Shown here piece after piece: positions 33,098 to 41,220 of a stretch of DNA of 64,000 nt. Position 1 is the first letter of the stretch. Each line of letters opens with the position of its first letter. The translations under genes and the position numbers were made by a program. This stretch comes from Gracilimonas sediminicola (GTDB taxonomy: Bacteria; Bacteroidota; Rhodothermia; Balneolales; Balneolaceae), in NCBI RefSeq assembly GCF_024320785.1, contig NZ_JANDBC010000002.1:372001-436000 (forward strand), in the 5' to 3' direction. Below the pieces are notes generated by a model. It was not told the origin of the DNA. It worked only from the letters and a program-made list of their open reading frames with translations, and did no database searches.

Positions 33098-34186
33098 TTG
33101 AATAACAACGACTTTTCTCATCACCTGCTAAGCTGGTACCAGGATCATAAACGCCAAATGCCCTGGCGGGGTGAAGCCGATCCCTATAAAATTTGGGTAT
33201 CGGAAATAATGCTCCAGCAAACGCGGGTGGATCAAGCCACACCTTACTTCCAGAATTTCATATCCCTGTTTCCCACCGTTTTTGATTTAGCAAACGCTGA
33301 ACAGCAGGAAGTGCTGAAAGCCTGGGAAGGATTGGGATACTACAGCCGTGCAAGAAACCTTCATTCCGCTGCCAAAACGCTTGTTCAGGATTATAACGGC
33401 AAACTTCCGGAAAGCTATGATGAAATCATCAAGCTGAAAGGAATTGGACCTTACACTGCTGCAGCTGTTACCAGTATTGCCTTCAACAAACCCAATGCGG
33501 TAGTAGATGGAAACGTGATTCGTGTACTTACCCGATATTTTGGGGTTGAAGAGGACGTCCGAAGCACCAAAACGAAGAATAGAGTCCAGGATTTTGCCAC
33601 CGAGCTGATCGATGAAGATAATCCGGCCGATTTCAATCAGGCTATGATGGAATTGGGTTCCGTTGTTTGCAAACCCACCAATCCGGAATGTTATAAATGC
33701 CCGATTCAGTCAGGTTGTGTAGCTGCCAAAACCGCGAAAACGGATACCATCCCCTACAAATCTCCGGCAAAAAAGAAACCACACCACACCATTGGCGTTG
33801 GCATTATTGAAGCCGAAGACGGAAAGTTGTTGATAGCTTTAAGGCCTGAAGATGCTATGCTGGGCGGACTTTGGGAATTCCCCGGAGGCAAGCAAAAAGA
33901 AGGAGAAGAAATTCAGGAAACCGTAGAGCGGGAATTGGCGGAAGAGCTGGGCGTAGAGGTAAAAGCATACAAGGAATTGATGAGACTGAAACACACCTAC
34001 TCTCATTTCTCCATCACCATGCATGCGTGGATGTGTAAGCTGGTTTCGGGAAAACCTCAGCCCAAATCGAGCCAGGAAATTCGCTGGGTGGAGCGCAATG
34101 AACTTGAAAGGTATCCCTTTCCAAAGGCGAATAAAGTATTAACCGAACGACTGATGGGTAAAGGCCAGGGTGAGCTGGGTATTTAG
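33098..34186 (+). CDS. mutY: A/G-specific adenine glycosylase
   Basis: MutY removes adenine mispaired with 8-oxoguanine. The start is TTG at 33098, since no ATG occurs before the conserved MPWRGEADPY and the reading frame before it is short. The 362 residues have catalytic E36 (SEIMLQQTRVDQ), the helix-hairpin-helix LKGIGPYT at 113-120, catalytic D137 (VVDGNVIRVL) and a [4Fe-4S] set at C191, C198, C201 and C207. Residues of about 225-355 form a NUDIX-like domain that recognises 8-oxoG. Its stop codon directly abuts the stop of the convergent methyltransferase gene (34186/34187). Confidence 0.95.
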   Translation: MNNNDFSHHLLSWYQDHKRQMPWRGEADPYKIWVSEIMLQQTRVDQATPYFQNFISLFPTVFDLANAEQQEVLKAWEGLGYYSRARNLHSAAKTLVQDYNGKLPESYDEIIKLKGIGPYTAAAVTSIAFNKPNAVVDGNVIRVLTRYFGVEEDVRSTKTKNRVQDFATELIDEDNPADFNQAMMELGSVVCKPTNPECYKCPIQSGCVAAKTAKTDTIPYKSPAKKKPHHTIGVGIIEAEDGKLLIALRPEDAMLGGLWEFPGGKQKEGEEIQETVERELAEELGVEVKAYKELMRLKHTYSHFSITMHAWMCKLVSGKPQPKSSQEIRWVERNELERYPFPKANKVLTERLMGKGQGELGI

Positions 34187-34798
34187 TTATTTGACGGCTA
34201 TACCTGCTATATGCGGCCTGATGGGAACAAAAAAGGTGGGGAGTTGGAATTCATCCTGCTTTATCTCGCTGAATCCGGCCATCAGGATAATCCGCCCGGT
34301 ATCACGGGTAACATTGCAACCGTCAAAAAACCACTTCCATGAGCTTTTTACCATACGCTGAATCTTGCATACCCAGCTATGCTTATGCGCCCTTACATGC
34401 TCCAGATACACAAACTTCCCTTCCGGCTGAAGAATCCTTTTCACCTCAGATAATACTTTCGGCATGTTCTTTACTGAGCAAAGCACCAAACTGCTTATCA
34501 CCATTGGAGCAGAGGCATCTGATAGTGGTATTTCCTCAGCAACCGACTCATAAATTTCCAGATTTATCCCATACTTTTCGGCCTGGTATTTGAGAACATC
34601 CTTAAACCCGGCATTGGGTTCCACTACTTTAACTTTGGTTCCCTTTCTTAAATACCTGAAATTAGCTCCATATCCCGCACCAATCTCTACAATTACATTT
34701 GGATGGCTTTTGAATAAAATTTCTTTACGGCTACCGTATTGTGAATGCATATAGTTATCCACAGCGGCGAAAAACCGATTTTTTAGAAACTGAATCAA
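34187..34798 (-). CDS. Class I SAM-dependent methyltransferase
   Basis: The 203-residue protein has the Rossmann-type SAM site IVEIGAGYGANFRYL near residues 35-50, an acidic residue at the end of the next strand (VKVVEPNAGF), and LSDASAPMVISSLVLCSV for motif post II, of the methyltransferase 11 family. It is close in type to proteins acting on small or lipid acceptors, but the substrate is not visible. It is convergent with mutY without any gap and divergent from the TIGR02757 gene. Confidence 0.85.
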   Translation of the reverse strand: MIQFLKNRFFAAVDNYMHSQYGSRKEILFKSHPNVIVEIGAGYGANFRYLRKGTKVKVVEPNAGFKDVLKYQAEKYGINLEIYESVAEEIPLSDASAPMVISSLVLCSVKNMPKVLSEVKRILQPEGKFVYLEHVRAHKHSWVCKIQRMVKSSWKWFFDGCNVTRDTGRIILMAGFSEIKQDEFQLPTFFVPIRPHIAGIAVK

Positions 34799-34900
34799 TT
34801 CGCTTTGTTTTTGTTTGAAAGAGAAAGAGGAACGATCTCCACCCTGTGTTTATCGTCCTTCATAACCAATACTTTATAATAAATAATTCAAAGCAGCAGA

Positions 34901-35749
34901 TTGCCCCGAAAAAGAAAGAAATTTAAAACGCTTTCCAGGAATAAACTCACCGAGCTTAAACCATTTCTGGATGAATTGGTTGAAAAGATCGAGGAGCCGG
35001 ACTACATCAATGAAGACCCGGTTCAGTTCATGCATGCCTTTGATGATAAGCGGGATCAGGAACTTGCCGGTTTTTTTGCAGCAACCATGGCCTGGGGGCG
35101 CCGGGATATTGTGAATGCAAAAGTTGAAGAACTGCTTCAGCGCATGCAGTACAAACCTGCTGAATTTATTGAACATTACTCGGAAGATGATTTTTCAGCC
35201 TTTGATAGTTTTAAGCACCGCACCTTCAAGCCAATCGATATGCACTGGCTAACAAAAATCCTGCAAACCATTCTGCTAAAGTACGGTTCCTTCGAACGGT
35301 TTTGGAAACACTGTGCCGACGAAGCTAAATGCCAGAAGAGAGAATTGATTGCTGTTTTCCATGAGAAGTTTTTCACCTTTCATCCCGAAATGCCTCAACG
35401 AACCCGAAAGCACGTATCCAATCCCGAGAAAAACAGCTCGGCCAAACGACTATATATGTATCTGAGATGGTGCATTCGCAAAAACAGTCCGGTAGATCCG
35501 GGTATTATGGATTTCATCTCCCCTGCAGAGTTAAAAATCCCCCTGGATGTACACGTAGCCCGGCAGGCCAGAAAACTGGGGTTATTATCCAGAAAGCAAA
35601 ACGACTGGAAATCGGTGCTCGAGTTGAATACAAGGTTGAAATTTCTCGATCCTGAAGATCCGGCAAAATATGATTATGCCCTGTTCGGGATTGGTGTTTT
35701 GGGATCTGAAATACCTGAAAAATACATCATAAACAGAAAGGTGGATTGA
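34901..35749 (+). CDS. TIGR02757/DUF2400 family protein
   Basis: The 282-residue protein has the family's pattern: FAATMAWGRRDIVNAKVEELLQRM near residues 50-75, FKHRTF near 106 and an LDVHVARQARKLGLL stretch near 210. The family appears throughout Bacteroidota and is sometimes described as a DNA glycosylase-like helical fold; its function is not established. I start at TTG 34901, because it is the first in-frame start before MPRKRKKFKTLSRNKLTEL and the basic N-terminus is usual. It precedes rpsU by 93 bases. Confidence 0.85.
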   Translation: MPRKRKKFKTLSRNKLTELKPFLDELVEKIEEPDYINEDPVQFMHAFDDKRDQELAGFFAATMAWGRRDIVNAKVEELLQRMQYKPAEFIEHYSEDDFSAFDSFKHRTFKPIDMHWLTKILQTILLKYGSFERFWKHCADEAKCQKRELIAVFHEKFFTFHPEMPQRTRKHVSNPEKNSSAKRLYMYLRWCIRKNSPVDPGIMDFISPAELKIPLDVHVARQARKLGLLSRKQNDWKSVLELNTRLKFLDPEDPAKYDYALFGIGVLGSEIPEKYIINRKVD

Positions 35750-35824
35750 TATACGCAAGATACTTCCAATTCTCGGTATGAGTGTGTATATTTGGTGCTC
35801 CCAATTAAGGGAAACAAATTAAAC

Positions 35825-35835
35825 GAAAGGATGTG
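35825..35835 (+). promoter_or_regulatory. Extended Shine-Dalgarno sequence of rpsU
   Basis: GAAAGGATGTG at 35825-35835 is complementary to the 3' end of Bacteroidota 16S rRNA at ten of eleven positions (consensus GAAAGGAGGTG), and lies 7 bases before the ATG at 35843. Few other genes in the window have such a sequence. In Flavobacteriia, rpsU mRNA keeps a strong SD while most genes lack one, since bS21 helps hide the anti-SD; this allows autoregulation. A TATATTTG -7-like element is at 35787-35794, without a clear -33 box. Confidence 0.6.
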
Positions 35836-35842
35836 ATACTTC

Positions 35843-36037
35843 ATGTTAGGAGTCGAAGTTAAAGACAACGAAAGTGTTGACCGCGCAATTAATCGCTTCA
35901 AGAAACTGGTAACAAGATCACGTGTTCTTAATGAATACAAAGATCGTCAACAGTATACGAAGCCATCTGTTGAGCGACGCGAAGCTTTGAAAAAAGCGAA
36001 ACGTGAACAACGACGTCGCCAGCGCGACAACTTCTAA
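35843..36037 (+). CDS. rpsU: 30S ribosomal protein bS21
   Basis: The 64-residue basic protein matches bS21: MLGVEVKDNESVDRAINRFK at the start and the Arg/Lys-rich tail ending QRRRQRDNF. bS21 sits on the platform of the small subunit next to the 16S 3' end. It has its own leader with an extended SD sequence, and a strong terminator follows 19 bases after the stop. Confidence 0.97.
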   Translation: MLGVEVKDNESVDRAINRFKKLVTRSRVLNEYKDRQQYTKPSVERREALKKAKREQRRRQRDNF

Positions 36038-36054
36038 ACGAAGTTAACTCATTT

Positions 36055-36087
36055 GAGCCCTCAGGTTTTTAACCGAGGGCTTTTTTT
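36055..36087 (+). terminator. rpsU terminator overlapping the radA 3' end
   Basis: GCCCTC at 36057-36062 pairs with GAGGGC at 36075-36080, with an inner GGTT/AACC stem, and seven T follow at 36081-36087. The right half of the stem and the T run are inside the coding sequence of the convergent radA gene, whose stop is at 36069-36071. Confidence 0.85.
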
Positions 36088-37409
36088 ATGGCCTGATGTA
36101 CATACCGAACCCCTTCCCTCTCTTTTGTTCCGGGTAATATTACCTGCTTGTATCCCAATTTTTTTGCCTCTTTCTCGCGCTGCTCCAGGTGAGGCACCGT
36201 CCGGATTTCTCCTCCCAAACCCACCTCGCCTATAAACGCCATATTTTGAGAAACCGCTTCATCCATTAAACTGGACACCAATGCACAGCATACTCCTAAG
36301 TCACCGGCCGGGTCGTTAAGCCTGAATCCTCCGGCAATATTTAAATACACATCGTGATTAGAGAAATTCTTCCCTACTCTCTTTTCCAGAACGGCGAGCA
36401 ATAAAGCGAGCCTGTTTCGGTCAAAACCATTTGCCGTTCGTTGGGGTGAACCATATGACGACGGTGTTACCAGAGCTTGTACTTCAATCAAAAGCGGACG
36501 GGTTCCTTCCATGGTGCACACTACCGCATTTCCGCTAACCCCGGCTGTTTTGTCAGATATAAACAGTTCGGAAGGATTAGAAACTTCAATGAGCCCATCC
36601 GATTTCATCTCAAAGACGCCCACTTCCTGTGCAGCTCCAAAACGGTTTTTCAGGCTTCGTAGCAATCGGTAGGTATATTGTTTGTCGCCTTCAAACTGTA
36701 GCACGGTATCTACCATATGCTCCAGCACTCTCGGGCCCGCTATGTCTCCTTCTTTGGTTACATGTCCAATCACCAGTGTTGTAATATCTTTTTTCTTGGC
36801 CAGCTGCTGAAATAAAGCCGCACACTCTTTCACCTGTTGAATACTCCCCGGCATACTCGATAGCTCAGTTCGATATACCGTTTGAATGGAATCCACAATT
36901 AGTAAGTCCGGCTTCATCTTTTGCGCTTCGGCGATGATGTTATCGACCTGGGTTTCATTGTAGATAAGTAGCTTGTCGGATTCAACACCCAGCCGTGCTG
37001 CCCGCTGTTTTATCTGCCCGGCCGATTCCTCCCCGGCACAATATAAAATGGTTAAATCAGGATTGGCTTTAGCGATTTGAAGGGTGAGTGTACTTTTCCC
37101 CACTCCCGGTTCCCCCCCGATAAGCACGTAAGATCCGGGTAAAAATCCCCCCCCAAGTACCCGATCCAGCTCAGTAATATTACTTTTAAAGCGGCTCTTT
37201 TCAGACGTTTCTACGTCATCTAATCTTTGAGGTGCAGCGGATGATTCCAGTCCTTCTACTTTGGCTTTGTGGCCGGATGAAGATTTGTTCTTACTTACCG
37301 TTTTTTCAACAAAGGTATTCCACTCTCCGCACGATGGGCAGCTTCCATTCCATTTTGGTGATATGTATCCGCAGCTGGAACATTCATATTGCGTTTTCAC
37401 CTTGGCCAT
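36069..37409 (-). CDS. radA: DNA repair protein RadA (Sms)
   Basis: RadA is a RecA-like, DnaB-type helicase that aids branch migration in recombination repair. The 446 residues have the N-terminal C4 zinc finger C10-x2-C13...C24-x2-C27, Walker A GEPGVGKST at 99-107, the RadA motif KNRFG at 253-257 and a Lon protease-like C-terminal domain, in which the catalytic Ser/Lys are absent as usual. It shares its last codons with the rpsU terminator. The gene upstream on the same strand (37413) ends three bases before its start, suggesting an operon. Confidence 0.96.
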   Translation of the reverse strand: MAKVKTQYECSSCGYISPKWNGSCPSCGEWNTFVEKTVSKNKSSSGHKAKVEGLESSAAPQRLDDVETSEKSRFKSNITELDRVLGGGFLPGSYVLIGGEPGVGKSTLTLQIAKANPDLTILYCAGEESAGQIKQRAARLGVESDKLLIYNETQVDNIIAEAQKMKPDLLIVDSIQTVYRTELSSMPGSIQQVKECAALFQQLAKKKDITTLVIGHVTKEGDIAGPRVLEHMVDTVLQFEGDKQYTYRLLRSLKNRFGAAQEVGVFEMKSDGLIEVSNPSELFISDKTAGVSGNAVVCTMEGTRPLLIEVQALVTPSSYGSPQRTANGFDRNRLALLLAVLEKRVGKNFSNHDVYLNIAGGFRLNDPAGDLGVCCALVSSLMDEAVSQNMAFIGEVGLGGEIRTVPHLEQREKEAKKLGYKQVILPGTKEREGVRYVHQAIKKALG

Positions 37410-37412
37410 GAA

Positions 37413-38456
37413 TTAATCCTGCGCTTTAATTTCAACAACTTTTTGATTCACATACCAGGTTGTAGCCATCATCCCCAACCCGATGCTAATGTAATAGCTG
37501 ATGATCCTCCACAGGAATACAGCAAGCCCGATAAACCCTTCTCTCGAAATCAAAGGTCCCTGGAACAGCACAAAAAGTCCTTCAACCCCTCCGCTGCCAC
37601 CGGGAGTAGGGACTACCAAAAATGCCAGGTTCATTGCCAGGCTCCTCAGCACCGAAAGTACTTCAGGCGCCGGCAGCAGGCTCAATACCACGATAGTCGG
37701 CAACGCAATTCTGGCCAACCACGACATCGTTGAAAGGAAGAAAGCCTTCAACAAAAAACTTAATGGTTTCTGCCCCAACTGCTGTGCATACTCTTCCAGA
37801 TTTTCCGCTTCTTCTTCCACCTTATCTCCCATCCTCCGGAGCACCGGCAGCTTGAACACAAACTTCACGACCCTTTTAATGGCAGTGGGATTTACCAAAA
37901 CGCCATAGGCAAGCAAGCCCGCATAGCTCAGCAATCCCACATACAGTAATCCCATTGAAACATCCCCGACCAAACCAATTTCAGGGGGAACGACTTCATA
38001 GAAGATGCCGGAAACTAACAGAATCGGAATAGCGAGGGCGAACCAGATTTGATCAAGCAATACACCATAGAGAATAATGGCACCTGAATCACCGAGCTTG
38101 AGTCCTTCTTTGGTCATGGCATAGGTTGCCATAGGGGCTCCGCCGATGGTTGAGGGTGTTACCGCGGAGGTAAAATCCCAAGCCAATACAACCCGAACAG
38201 AAGCATACCAGTCTAATTTCTTTTCAGAAAGAAACCGGATTTTAGCCGCTGAAAACCAAACTCTCAATAATGAAACAACGAGAGCGATAATCAGACCCGG
38301 CAGCCGGCTTTTGGATAGAAATTCTAAAACCCCCGGAGTGTACGTCCAATAAATAACCCCCGCCATGGTAGCAAGACTCAATAATATGGAAATAATCAGG
38401 TACTTCCTGGAAATCAGGGATTGCGGCTGGCTGATATTTACGGATTCAGAACTCAA
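37413..38456 (-). CDS. Lysylphosphatidylglycerol synthetase-type (UPF0104) flippase-like membrane protein
   Basis: The 347-residue protein has about eight hydrophobic helices without a catalytic C-terminal domain. RVVLAWDFTSAVTPSTIGGAPMATYAMTKEGL at about residues 88-118 and VPTPGGSGGVEGLF near 272-285 are the conserved motifs of the LPG synthase transmembrane (flippase) domain. Stand-alone members are thought to move lipids or polyisoprenyl-linked molecules across the inner membrane, but the substrate here is unknown. It is the first gene of a pair with radA (3-base gap). Confidence 0.88.
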   Translation of the reverse strand: MSSESVNISQPQSLISRKYLIISILLSLATMAGVIYWTYTPGVLEFLSKSRLPGLIIALVVSLLRVWFSAAKIRFLSEKKLDWYASVRVVLAWDFTSAVTPSTIGGAPMATYAMTKEGLKLGDSGAIILYGVLLDQIWFALAIPILLVSGIFYEVVPPEIGLVGDVSMGLLYVGLLSYAGLLAYGVLVNPTAIKRVVKFVFKLPVLRRMGDKVEEEAENLEEYAQQLGQKPLSFLLKAFFLSTMSWLARIALPTIVVLSLLPAPEVLSVLRSLAMNLAFLVVPTPGGSGGVEGLFVLFQGPLISREGFIGLAVFLWRIISYYISIGLGMMATTWYVNQKVVEIKAQD

Positions 38457-38486
38457 TTAAAAAATTTTAGGTAAAGGTGGGCTTGA

Positions 38487-38521
38487 ATAAAAAAAGCCTT
38501 ACAGGGTAACCCTGCAAGGCT
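38487..38521 (-). terminator. Rho-independent terminator of the aldolase gene
   Basis: Read on the minus strand, a 12-bp stem with one mismatch (plus coordinates 38495-38506 paired with 38510-38521) and a 3-base loop is followed by a run of about eight U (A at 38488-38495). It lies 17 bases after the aldolase stop. The core CCTTACAGGG resembles the extragenic palindrome at 23854. Confidence 0.85.
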
Positions 38522-38538
38522 GTAATTATTATGCACGA

Positions 38539-39615
38539 TCAGGCGAGGGTGATTTCATCATTCAGGTAAACGTCCTGAATCATGTTCAGAAGTTTCACCC
38601 CTTCTTTCAGTGGTCGTTGGAATGCTTTACGTCCACTTATAAGTCCCATACCACCTGCTCTCTTGTTGATGATGGCTGTTTTAACCGCATCAGCAAAGTC
38701 GTTGGAACCGGAAGCACCGCCTGAGTTAATCAATCCGGCACGTCCCATAAAGCAGTTCGCTACCTGGTAGCGGGTCAAGTCAATAGGGTGATCGGATGAT
38801 AATTCGGAATAGATACGCTCGTCCAGTTTACCATAGCTGGAATCACCGGAGTTCAGCGCTTTGTAACCACCGTTATTATTCGGCTGTTTCTGCTTAATGA
38901 TATCAGCTCCCAGTGTAGTACCGATGTGGTTGGCCTGTCCGGTTAAGTCTGCCGAAGAATGATAGTCAACACCATCTACTTTAAAGGCTGAGTTTCGGGT
39001 ATAGCACCACAAAATAGTAGCCATACCGAGTTCGTGAGCGTAGGCAAAAGCCTGTGCTACTTCCTGAATTTGTCGGTTTGATTCTTCGGAGCCGAAATAA
39101 ATGGTTGCCCCAACAGCAGCAGCACCCATGTCATAAGCCTGATCAATGGTTCCAAACATAATCTGATCGTAGGTGTTTGGATAGGTTAACAGCTCGTTAT
39201 GGTTAATCTTAACCACAAAAGGAATTTTGTGAGCATATTTTCGGGATACAGAAGCTAAGGCTCCAAAAGTAGAAGCAACGGCATTACATCCTGCTTCCAT
39301 AGCCAAATTCACGATATGATCCGGATCAAAGTAATCAGGATTTTTTGCGAATGAGGCACCGGCTGAGTGCTCAATACCTTGATCTACCGGCAGAATGGAT
39401 ACATATCCGGTTCCGCCTAAGCGTCCATTATTTAAAAGTCTTTGAAGGTTTTGCAACACCCGGTTGTTGCGGTCAGAATGGTACCAAACGTCATCGACGT
39501 AGTTGGCGGTTGGTTTTATAATACTATCCTGACTTATCGTCTTGCATTTGTGGTTGAGAAGATCCGAAGCTTCGTCTCCAAGAAGTTCTTCGATACTGTT
39601 AATTCCAAGTGACAT
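38539..39615 (-). CDS. fbaB: Class I fructose-bisphosphate aldolase (DhnA/FbaB type)
   Basis: The enzyme cleaves or forms fructose 1,6-bisphosphate through a Schiff-base lysine, with no metal. The 358 residues include [32 protein letters not shown] and [20 protein letters not shown], the last with a Lys at the expected Schiff-base strand, and match the E. coli FbaB length (350). C-terminal [12 protein letters not shown] is a phosphate-binding loop. It is followed by its own terminator and has a 253-base upstream gap. Together with pyruvate kinase at 53483 it belongs to central glycolysis/gluconeogenesis. Confidence 0.93.
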   Translation of the reverse strand: MSLGINSIEELLGDEASDLLNHKCKTISQDSIIKPTANYVDDVWYHSDRNNRVLQNLQRLLNNGRLGGTGYVSILPVDQGIEHSAGASFAKNPDYFDPDHIVNLAMEAGCNAVASTFGALASVSRKYAHKIPFVVKINHNELLTYPNTYDQIMFGTIDQAYDMGAAAVGATIYFGSEESNRQIQEVAQAFAYAHELGMATILWCYTRNSAFKVDGVDYHSSADLTGQANHIGTTLGADIIKQKQPNNNGGYKALNSGDSSYGKLDERIYSELSSDHPIDLTRYQVANCFMGRAGLINSGGASGSNDFADAVKTAIINKRAGGMGLISGRKAFQRPLKEGVKLLNMIQDVYLNDEITLA

Positions 39616-39868
39616 ATTAAGTTTTCCCTTATTAGAATTAGTTTTTTTATGAGTGAGTAAGTGGGCTGAAAATATAAGCCTAAAAGAGGGAAATGGCTAA
39701 AGGGAAGTTATATGAATTCATAGCGAAAGATAAACCGAGTCTTTATAGTTTTCGAACAATTCATCGTTGAATAGACTATCTAATCCTTTTATACCGATTG
39801 CAAGCTTATAAATCCTTCTGAAAAGCTGTATCTTTGATTTAAAATTAAGCCAAAACCATTTTATAGTA

Positions 39869-40858
39869 ATGAATATCGGTCCTATTGAACTGCCAAATCA
39901 ACCCCTGTTTCTTGCCCCTATGGAAGATGTTACGGATTCCCCGTTCCGACAGCTCTGCCGACGTAAAGGAGCAGATATTGTATTCACGGAATTCATCAGT
40001 TCAGAAGCCATTATAAGAGCTTCCGATATTGCCATGCAGAAAATGGATTTCGAAGAAATGGAACGTCCGTTTGGTGTTCAGATTTTTGGCGGACGGGAGG
40101 AAGCGATGGAAGGAGCGGCAAAAGTGGCTGTTGACCAAAACCCGGATCTGGTCGATATCAACTTTGGGTGCCCGGTTTATAAGATTGTGAAAAAAGGAGC
40201 CGGAGCCGGCTGCCTGAAAGATCTTGCCATGATGGAACGAATGGCCGGTACCGTGGTTGATGCCGTCCAAGACCGGCCGGTTACCGTTAAAACCCGCCTG
40301 GGATGGGATGACAACACCATCAAAATCCAGGAAGTGGCCCTGATGCTTCAAAAACTTGGTGTTAAAGCCCTTACGGTTCATGCCCGCACTCGCTCCCAAA
40401 AATACAAAGGGGATGCCCGGTGGGACTGGCTGAAGAAACTTAAAAATACACCCGGACTCGAAATTCCCATCATTGGGAATGGAGATGTGACTTCTCCCGA
40501 GCTCGCAAAAAAAATGTTCGAGGAAACAGGAGTTGACGGCGTAATGATTGGCCGGGGAGCTATTGGCAACCCCTGGATATTTGAACAAACCCGGCATTAC
40601 CTGGAAACCGGGAAGCTGCTTCCGGAACCAACCGTTCGTCAACGTGTTGAGCTCTGTGCTGAACAATTACGCCTTTCCGTTCAACAACACGGTGAGCGCT
40701 ATGGGGTCATCATCATGAAAAAACATTACGGACAGTACCTGAAAGGAGTTCGTAACGGAAAGAATTTACGGATGCAGCTTATGGAACACGATGAGATGGA
40801 TCCTATACTGGAACTCCTGCTCAACTTTGACGAAACCGAGATTCATGCAGTAGCGTGA
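39869..40858 (+). CDS. dusB: tRNA-dihydrouridine synthase (DusB type)
   Basis: The FMN enzyme reduces uridines in the tRNA D-loop. The 329 residues form a TIM barrel: LAPMEDVTDSPFRQLCR at residues 14-30, the catalytic cysteine in GAGAGCLKD near 107-115 (with INFGCPVYK before it), KTRLGWDD near 140, and VHARTRSQKY followed by IGNGDVTSPE and GVMIGRGAIGNPW as FMN-binding loops. A TATCTTTG -7-like element lies at 39829-39836, 33 bases before the start. It is monocistronic. Confidence 0.95.
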   Translation: MNIGPIELPNQPLFLAPMEDVTDSPFRQLCRRKGADIVFTEFISSEAIIRASDIAMQKMDFEEMERPFGVQIFGGREEAMEGAAKVAVDQNPDLVDINFGCPVYKIVKKGAGAGCLKDLAMMERMAGTVVDAVQDRPVTVKTRLGWDDNTIKIQEVALMLQKLGVKALTVHARTRSQKYKGDARWDWLKKLKNTPGLEIPIIGNGDVTSPELAKKMFEETGVDGVMIGRGAIGNPWIFEQTRHYLETGKLLPEPTVRQRVELCAEQLRLSVQQHGERYGVIIMKKHYGQYLKGVRNGKNLRMQLMEHDEMDPILELLLNFDETEIHAVA

Positions 40859-40991
40859 TTTTCATATCATATTAGTGATGAGAAGTGAGTAGTGAGCAAT
40901 CAATGCAAATACTCAATACTAATCTTTCCAATATGAATCTTTTCCTTACCCCGGACGTACCTTGCTAAACCTTTGAACCAAAAATCATCCC

Positions 40992-41195
40992 ATGTTAGCA
41001 CGATTGGCCCGACTTTTTAAATCATTGCTTGGAGCTTCAGCTGTAGCCGCCTCTCCCCTTAAAGCCATCACCGGTATCGTTATCAGTATTATTCTACCCT
41101 ATTTACTGTATGCATTCCTCGGAGGATTTGGGATTGCATTAGCCCTGGTAGGTTTGGTTTGGGGAATCGTTTGGTTGACTAAAAAAAAACAATAA
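40992..41195 (+). CDS. Small membrane protein, hypothetical
   Basis: The 67-residue protein starts with an amphipathic, Arg/Leu-rich segment (MLARLARLFKSLLGAS) and has two hydrophobic stretches, residues of about 25-45 and 47-62, ending in KKKQ, so the C-terminus is probably cytoplasmic. Codon use fits its neighbours and no overlapping gene competes. Function unknown. A heptamer-like stretch lies in the upstream gap at 40874-40901. Confidence 0.6.
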   Translation: MLARLARLFKSLLGASAVAASPLKAITGIVISIILPYLLYAFLGGFGIALALVGLVWGIVWLTKKKQ

Positions 41196-41220
41196 TTAAA
41201 GAAGCTAAATACCTGCTACT

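Noticed and set aside
35787-35794. Complete Bacteroidota promoter before rpsU
   Set aside because: The -7 element TATATTTG is present, but no TTTG or TTG lies at the right distance, so only the -7 similarity is noted.
40001-40666. 221-codon minus-strand frame
   Set aside because: Antisense to dusB, whose catalytic and FMN motifs are intact.
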